Below, in pieces: positions 5,421 through 10,382 of a stretch of DNA of 10,382 nt (its first letter is position 1; every line of letters starts with the position of its first letter). Below the pieces are notes generated by a model. The model was not told the origin of the DNA and made no database searches. It worked only from the letters and a program-made list of their open reading frames with translations. The stretch comes from an uncultured Clostridium sp. (GTDB lineage: Bacteria > Bacillota_A > Clostridia > Lachnospirales > Lachnospiraceae): positions 1 through 10,382 of the forward strand of contig CAMWKN010000022.1 of assembly GCA_947174825.1 (NCBI GenBank), written 5' to 3'. A program made the position numbers and the translations under genes.

Positions 5421-7160
5421 TCAATCCGCATCAATCCGGTAAGTACTTAGCTCCCTATTCATACCTGAAATATTCTGAAATGTTTCTTTTGTAGAATCCT
5501 CAATATCTTTCATATCGGTATTCATTGATAACAGCATCTCTGATACCTGGACAATTTCTGTGCTTGTTTCCTCTGATGCAGTGCTGACAGATTGCATAAC
5601 ATCATGGATACTCTTTAGTGACTTTTCATATTCTTCTGTAATCTGCTGCAACTGTTCCATAGACGACCGGATATCATCTGATTTCCCCATAAAACTGCGG
5701 GAAGCATCGCTGAAACTTTCATAATCTGTGGAAATCTCATTCCGCAAAAGGGAGAGCATCTGCTCTGCCAGCTGAGCCAGTCCTTCCACTGCCTCCACCA
5801 CATCACCACTCATGATCTGAATCTCATTTGCCGCATCACTGGTATTACGTGCCAATGTTTCAATTTCCCGGGCAACAACCTCAAATCCCCGTCCAGCTTC
5901 TCCTGCCCTTGCAGCCTCAATTGAGGCATTCAGTGCCAATAGATTCGTCTGGGAAGAAATATTTAAAATAGTATCTGAAAGCTCTTTGATTTGGAGAACA
6001 GCATCTGCCTTCTCCTTTTCCTTCTGCATGTCTGCGGACATGTTCTCCACATTTTCATCTATTCTTGTCACAGAGCTTTTTGCCGTTTCATTCAGTTCTT
6101 TCGAAGAAACATAAATCTCTTGCAGATTATTAGTATTCTGGGCAACAATATCCACGATACTCTGAATATCCTTATATACAAAATCCACCTGTTCCCTGGC
6201 GTTTCCGGCAGATGCCGCAATCTCCTCTGAGGATGCCACCATATCTTGTATTGTATCATTGATATTGGTAATCTGAGAAGCAGAATCAGATACATTTGTA
6301 TTGATACTCTCCATTTTGAATTCGATGCTGTCTGTTCCGCCTTTGATCTGCCGAACCGTATTTGCAGTTTTCTGCAGAAGCTGGTTTAAACTGTTTCCAA
6401 TTACCTCCAATTCATCTCCAGAAGTAATATCCAATACCTTTGTCAGATCTCCATCATCCGATGCCACCTCCAGAATCTTGTCATTTACCTTTCTAAAATT
6501 GCGTTTCATTCTGACGGATACAATTACTGCTGCGATAACCGCAAAGAGAATACCGATTGCCACCGAAAATAAAATATTACGTATCAGATTATTCAAGGAA
6601 GTCTGTATTGATGAAGCCTCATAATCCACTGCCACAATTCCCAATGTTTTTCCATTCTGTACAATCGGTGCATAACCGCTGTAAAAAGTTCCCCACTCAT
6701 CAGTAAAAGCTTCCTGCGTTACACTGGCTTTTCCCTCCATCGCCTCAAACATGGCATCCTGCGCCTCATAATCCTCGGCATATTCTCCAGGATCATCCGG
6801 ATCCGTATCTACCACAAACTGAAAATCGCTTTCATCTTTTGGCATAAGTGTATAGACATAGCTTACCGAATCTCCCGACAGAAAAAAACTGAGGGAATCT
6901 TTAACTGTTAGCAGAGCTTCTTTATCACCCTCCATTGCTTTCAAAAAAGCCTCCCCATCCACATTTTCAGCAGCAATCACCGCAATTTCCATCACATCTG
7001 ACATCGTCTTCTGCCTTAAAAAACGACCCATTGTAGAATAAGAAACCCCTCCTACAATCAAGGCTACAATAAGAGAAGCCCCCAGAATAAAGAGAAACAA
7101 CTGTGTAGAAATACTGATTTTTCTGGTTTTCATATGTATTACTCCTTTCTGAACTGTCAT
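5421..7160 (-). CDS. Methyl-accepting chemotaxis protein inside a two-component operon
   Basis: This is a 579-aa chemoreceptor. Residues 20-42 are membrane helix 1 and about 43-194 a small extracytoplasmic Cache/PAS-like sensor, with VSYVYTLMPKDE, FVVDTDPDDPGEYAEDYE and FTDEWGTFYSGYAPI followed by GIVAVDYEAS. Residues 195-217 are membrane helix 2, about 218-270 HAMP, and the rest a coiled-coil signalling domain. The tip [20 protein letters not shown] begins at residue 404. There is no C-terminal CheR tether. Two starts are possible. The ATG at 7160 has GGAGG at 6 nt, but that signal and its MTVQ codons are a copy of the regulator's. The ATG at 7133 (MKTRKISIS) has its own AAGGAG at 8 nt and is probably the ancestral start. 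Its position between a GHKL kinase and a LytTR regulator is unusual. It may signal through distant CheA/CheW or be co-expressed so chemotaxis follows the same cue; both are inference. Confidence 0.96.
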   Translation of the reverse strand: MTVQKGVIHMKTRKISISTQLFLFILGASLIVALIVGGVSYSTMGRFLRQKTMSDVMEIAVIAAENVDGEAFLKAMEGDKEALLTVKDSLSFFLSGDSVSYVYTLMPKDESDFQFVVDTDPDDPGEYAEDYEAQDAMFEAMEGKASVTQEAFTDEWGTFYSGYAPIVQNGKTLGIVAVDYEASSIQTSLNNLIRNILFSVAIGILFAVIAAVIVSVRMKRNFRKVNDKILEVASDDGDLTKVLDITSGDELEVIGNSLNQLLQKTANTVRQIKGGTDSIEFKMESINTNVSDSASQITNINDTIQDMVASSEEIAASAGNAREQVDFVYKDIQSIVDIVAQNTNNLQEIYVSSKELNETAKSSVTRIDENVENMSADMQKEKEKADAVLQIKELSDTILNISSQTNLLALNASIEAARAGEAGRGFEVVAREIETLARNTSDAANEIQIMSGDVVEAVEGLAQLAEQMLSLLRNEISTDYESFSDASRSFMGKSDDIRSSMEQLQQITEEYEKSLKSIHDVMQSVSTASEETSTEIVQVSEMLLSMNTDMKDIEDSTKETFQNISGMNRELSTYRIDAD

Positions 7161-7173
7161 CTTTAACCTCCAT
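7148..7173. repeat. 26-bp exact direct repeat, copy at the MCP start
   Basis: Identical to 5376-5401. It starts 1 bp after the kinase stop codon (7177-7175) and includes GGAGG, the ATG at 7160 and codons for MTVQ. The repeat breaks off where the MCP's own ribosome binding site begins. Confidence 0.95.
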
Positions 7174-7174
7174 G

Positions 7175-8533
7175 CTATATCTGTTTTTCTGGAATCGTTT
7201 GCGAAATACTGTCCTCTCCCGAAACCGGTTCCATGTTCATAATCAGCCGGAATACAAACACTCCCTTATCATTTTTAAAATCGTATTCTCCATCATACTT
7301 CTCTGCAGCCCGAATAATACTCGAAACTCCAATGCCGCCTGTAAATTCTGATTTCGGCTGCCCATCTTTTAATTCCGTTTCCATCCTGCAAGTATTTCTG
7401 CAAGTAATAATCAGTTTATTTTTCTTGATTTTAAGCATCAGCTGAATAAAACATTCCCTTTCATCCAGACTCTTTTTCACTTCCATGCAGGCATAGATCG
7501 CATTTTCATAAGCATTGGCAAGAATTGCCACCAGATCAAGGCTTGGAACGCTCAGATTTTTGCCAATCCGGGCATCCAGTGTAACTTTGATGCCTTCGTT
7601 TCTCGCCTTTCTGGTATATGCTGCCAGAACATTGTTAACTGCGGTATTGGCACATATCGTTTCCGGTATGCCCTGCACGATTTCCTCCTCGTATTCCTTC
7701 AGATACTGCAATAATTCTTCCTTCTGTTCCCTGCGCGCATACTCTGCGATAACCGCATTGTGGTGTCTTGCATCGTGGCGGATTCGCCTGCCTGATTCCA
7801 CAGACTCTTCCAGAATCTCAATCTGCCGTTCCAACAGCCTGTAGTTCATCTGGATGAGTTGTTTTTCCCTCTCATATTCCTTCTCTTTCCCGATATGTAA
7901 ATAGAATCGGAATACCAAAAGCTGCAACATCCCTGTCAGAAGAAAATTGAGAACCATCTGATACATACGATGCAGTGTCATTCCCCGGTTCAGATCTGGA
8001 TTCAATATGTAACCGATTCCAAGCAGAATACAGAGAATCATAACAGCAACGCTAAAGGTATCTGCCTCCCGCTCCACATATCTGCCAAATCCCTGCATGG
8101 ATTTCCTTACATATTTATGTAACAGTAGTGTAATCAAAGTGATTAGCAAAATACGTACTACAATATCTGCCCATGCATTCCGGTCAAATAAAAGTATGGA
8201 AATCTCCAATCCTCCAACGACATATAATGCCATCAGATAAAAAACCAATGCCAGCTTATAAAATCTCAGACAAATCGCATCCCTGCTGATCCAAAAGGCA
8301 AAGATGGAAAAACTCAGATACGTGGCAAATGGCACGATCCGCACATAGCTTGCCCAGTCCACCACATACCAGATACATGCCAAGGCAGGCATAACCGTAC
8401 AAAAACATCCATAACATAGTATTGTCTTTTTTCTGTCAAACCGTGATTCCCCAATCTGGGAAAACAATAGAACTACTCCCATGCAATTGATCACAAACCG
8501 GATAAATGCAATATATACAGAACCACCTAACAT
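7175..8533 (-). CDS. AgrC-like membrane sensor histidine kinase (GHKL)
   Basis: This 452-aa kinase has an N-terminal membrane region of about 210 residues with six or seven hydrophobic segments and almost no extracytoplasmic domain, as in peptide-sensing AgrC/ComD kinases. A linker coiled coil (about 213-250) leads to the dimerisation/phosphotransfer segment RRIRHDARHHNAVI, with H253 as the likely phosphorylated histidine. The ATPase domain follows: N-box LANAYENAIYAC with N344, then G-box GGIGVSS at about 399-405. No DHp domain of the EnvZ type is present, which fits the GHKL/HPK10 class. GAGGTG lies just before the ATG. It follows the other kinase by 22 bp. Before the MCP arrived (see the repeats) its stop would have lain 14 bp before the LytTR regulator now at 5388, so that regulator is its inferred partner. 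No autoinducer peptide gene is visible. Confidence 0.93.
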   Translation of the reverse strand: MLGGSVYIAFIRFVINCMGVVLLFSQIGESRFDRKKTILCYGCFCTVMPALACIWYVVDWASYVRIVPFATYLSFSIFAFWISRDAICLRFYKLALVFYLMALYVVGGLEISILLFDRNAWADIVVRILLITLITLLLHKYVRKSMQGFGRYVEREADTFSVAVMILCILLGIGYILNPDLNRGMTLHRMYQMVLNFLLTGMLQLLVFRFYLHIGKEKEYEREKQLIQMNYRLLERQIEILEESVESGRRIRHDARHHNAVIAEYARREQKEELLQYLKEYEEEIVQGIPETICANTAVNNVLAAYTRKARNEGIKVTLDARIGKNLSVPSLDLVAILANAYENAIYACMEVKKSLDERECFIQLMLKIKKNKLIITCRNTCRMETELKDGQPKSEFTGGIGVSSIIRAAEKYDGEYDFKNDKGVFVFRLIMNMEPVSGEDSISQTIPEKQI

Positions 8534-8555
8534 AATTCACCTCATTTCTGCACTC

Positions 8556-9833
8556 TTAAGTGGCTGGCATCAGCATCACATCCAGTACAAAATTTCCGTT
8601 TTCTGTGTAGCAAAACATATCACCATCTAGTTTCTTCACTGCTTCCTCTATTGTGGCAAGTCCAAAACCATGATCATGCCCCTCTTTGTCTGTAGCAGGT
8701 ATACTCCCCTTTTCCACATACAGGTCATCCCTGCAGCGGTTTTTTATCCTTATCAGAAGATAAGACCTATGATACCTCATATGCACGGAGACCTGACGTT
8801 CTTCTATAGTAATCCCTTCTAAAGCATTACAGGTATTTTCCAGCCCATTTGCAAGAATCTGGCACAGCTCCATATGGGGCAGTTGTTCCTCTCCCACCTG
8901 TATGTCCATTCTGCACTCCGCTGAAAGCTCCTCCAGTTTTCGATAATAATAGGCAAGGGTTGCATTAATATATGGATTGGCGCAGAACTGCCCCGACAGA
9001 GTATCCATTTCCTTTTCCACTCCTGCCAGATACTCTACCGCCTCCTGTGTTTTCCCTGCCGCAAGCAGACCGGAAAGCGTGGCTGTGTAAGCTTTCATGT
9101 CATGTTTCATCTTTCTTATATTCTGCTGGTTGTCAAGCTGTGCCTCCAGCGTGTTCTTCTGCTCCTGCAATACACGCTCGCTCTGCTGTTTCCGGAAGAG
9201 TAGAAGTTGTCTATACATTGCCGCAAAAATCGTGGCATAGGTCAAAGGCATCAATGCCAGTATCAACAGAAAAGTAGGAAGCTCCTGAGGGCGTTTCGTC
9301 ACAATCGTAGGAAAATTGGAGCTTATGGTAAGCAGGACATAGTAGAACGCTGTCATTCCTGCAAAGAGTCCCCAACCGCCTGCTACAGACTCCTGTAATT
9401 CTCGATATGGTTTTCTTAAATACCGATATGCCACCCATTCCACCAGTGGGAACAGTACCAGTCTTCCAACCAGCATTAATATATATTGCTGTCCCCCAAA
9501 GTAAAAATCCGCCACATTGGTCACTGACACAATCCACAGCGCCACCGTATCCGACAGACAGAAGGTAAAGAAAAACTTTCCCTTTTTATCCTTTGACATA
9601 AACCAGAAGAACAAAAGACTTGGCAGAGTAAGCGTCAGAATAAAGATCTTGCCCATAAATTCCGTTCCGTAATACATCATCCCCGCCACTGTCAACAAAA
9701 TAAGCGGTCCCATTGTAATTCCCGTGAGAAAGAATGTTTTCCTCCGGGGATAGCGGGAACGATACAACAACATGAAAAGAATTAATATGTGGACCAGCGA
9801 CCACAGCATGGATAAATCCCTAAGTATTGTCAT
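8556..9833 (-). CDS. Second membrane sensor histidine kinase (GHKL)
   Basis: This 425-aa kinase has about seven hydrophobic segments in the first 207 residues (for example 9-24, 36-54, 62-79, 88-107, 117-136, 154-172, 187-207). A charged coiled coil (211-240) precedes the phosphotransfer motif IRKMKHDMKAYTATLSG with H244. The ATPase domain has N-box LANGLENTCNALEG (N333) and G-box HGFGLATI (388-395). It differs substantially from the neighbouring kinase in sensor and kinase, so it is not a recent duplicate. Its ATG is 1 nt after the stop of the upstream LytTR regulator gene and uses a ribosome binding site inside that gene (GAGGAGGTGG), indicating translational coupling and a cognate pair. 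The stimulus is unknown; a peptide is usual for this class. Confidence 0.93.
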   Translation of the reverse strand: MTILRDLSMLWSLVHILILFMLLYRSRYPRRKTFFLTGITMGPLILLTVAGMMYYGTEFMGKIFILTLTLPSLLFFWFMSKDKKGKFFFTFCLSDTVALWIVSVTNVADFYFGGQQYILMLVGRLVLFPLVEWVAYRYLRKPYRELQESVAGGWGLFAGMTAFYYVLLTISSNFPTIVTKRPQELPTFLLILALMPLTYATIFAAMYRQLLLFRKQQSERVLQEQKNTLEAQLDNQQNIRKMKHDMKAYTATLSGLLAAGKTQEAVEYLAGVEKEMDTLSGQFCANPYINATLAYYYRKLEELSAECRMDIQVGEEQLPHMELCQILANGLENTCNALEGITIEERQVSVHMRYHRSYLLIRIKNRCRDDLYVEKGSIPATDKEGHDHGFGLATIEEAVKKLDGDMFCYTENGNFVLDVMLMPAT

Positions 9834-9834
9834 C

Positions 9835-10382
9835 TTACCAGTCCACCTCCTCGAAGAGCATCTCCTGATACCGTCTCTTTACCTCGGCATAATACCGCCT
9901 GGACACCGGAATCCGCTCCTCTCCCACCGTCAGATCCGAACCGCTTAATTTCTCCACATGGTATATATTGACAAGAAAACTTTGATGGCAGCGCATGAAT
10001 ACATTCCCGTCCAACTTACACTCCAAATCGTTCAGCTTACCAATGCTTTCCTGTACTCGTCCATCCTTACAATGGATGAAAAGAATATGCTCTTTGCTGC
10101 TGATGTACAGGATTTTTCCATAAGGAATCGCACCTGCTGACCTTCTCCAGGAATATTTTAATGTTTTCTCCTTATCCCGGATAAAATTCTTTGTCACCCT
10201 ATCCAGAAGCTGCCGCATGGCTTCCTCCGTGACAGGCTTTATGAGATATTGGACTGCATATAAATCATACGCCTCTCTGTAAAAACCATCACTGGTGGAA
10301 ATAAAGCAGATAACCGCCTCTTCATCAATGGAACGGAGCTTTTCTGCAAGCTCAATTCCGTTCATGGAATCCTCTATATAAA
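9835..10382 (-). CDS. LytTR-family response regulator, 5' end outside the window
   Basis: The frame is open to the right edge. The first visible residues, YIEDSMNGIELAEKLR, are those that follow the phosphoacceptor aspartate of a receiver domain, so the internal ATG at 10365 is not the start and the N-terminal half of the receiver is missing. The rest has the switch residue region ICFISTSD, the conserved lysine in YLIKPV, and a LytTR domain from about GAIPYGKILYISSKEHILFI to the end. This includes the canonical MRCHQSFLVNIYHVEKL stretch with its His and Asn intact. The gene ends 1 nt before the kinase start at 9833, making that kinase its probable partner. It is the first gene visible in the operon; the promoter must lie beyond 10382. 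Confidence 0.94.
   Translation of the reverse strand, partial: YIEDSMNGIELAEKLRSIDEEAVICFISTSDGFYREAYDLYAVQYLIKPVTEEAMRQLLDRVTKNFIRDKEKTLKYSWRRSAGAIPYGKILYISSKEHILFIHCKDGRVQESIGKLNDLECKLDGNVFMRCHQSFLVNIYHVEKLSGSDLTVGEERIPVSRRYYAEVKRRYQEMLFEEVDW

Noticed and set aside
6301..6624. A 107-codon plus-strand ORF opposite the second MCP
   Set aside because: It is a shadow of the MCP coding strand, which shows clear domain structure. No ribosome binding site or family features were seen.
7515..7844. A 109-codon plus-strand ORF opposite the first kinase
   Set aside because: It is antisense to the conserved kinase H-box and N-box coding region and is a typical by-product of codon bias.
9211..9537. 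A 108-codon minus-strand ORF in another frame of the second kinase
   Set aside because: It overlaps the kinase membrane region entirely and has no start signal of its own.
10363..10365. ATG as the start of the right-edge LytTR regulator
   Set aside because: It falls inside the receiver domain just after the phosphoacceptor position, and the frame continues to the window edge. The gene is cut by the window, not short.

Overview
The window looks like a chromosomal piece from a low-GC, motile Gram-positive anaerobe, most likely a Clostridia/Lachnospiraceae member. That placement is inference, resting on strong AGGAGG-type ribosome binding sites, short AT-rich promoters, chemoreceptors with the Firmicutes-type signalling tip, and LytTR regulators paired with GHKL kinases. 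Every gene I can support lies on the minus strand, so the window reads from right to left.

Right half (10382 to 4611): one tightly packed co-directional cluster ending in a clear intrinsic terminator. In transcription order it holds a LytTR response regulator (5' end beyond the right edge), a membrane GHKL histidine kinase, a second membrane GHKL histidine kinase, a methyl-accepting chemotaxis protein (MCP) with a short Cache-like sensor, and a second LytTR response regulator. Gaps between genes are 1, 22, 14 and 32 bp. This is two AgrC/AgrA-type signalling pairs with a chemoreceptor wedged between the second kinase and its regulator. An exact 26-bp direct repeat carrying the Shine-Dalgarno and the first codons (MTVQ) precedes both the MCP and the last regulator. 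It looks like the scar of the event that put the chemoreceptor there.

Middle (4493 to 2641): three accessory units with no recognisable function. They are a 229-aa multi-pass membrane protein containing a 15-bp in-frame tandem repeat; an AT-rich membrane protein gene whose start region is in a different frame (probable frameshift or coupled overlap); and a short unit of about 245 nt with its own promoter and terminator around a 64-codon ORF.

Left part (2577 to 1): a single MCP with a large extracytoplasmic dCache-like sensor, with its own promoter and a leader hairpin. It is followed by a compact structured RNA of about 110 nt that starts at its own extended -10 promoter and is closed by a 10-bp 5'/3' stem followed by a U-rich tract. 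This may be a small RNA, or a cis-regulatory leader of the gene that starts at position 28 and leaves the window. No CheA, CheW, CheR, autoinducer peptide gene, tRNA, rRNA, CRISPR array or insertion sequence was seen.
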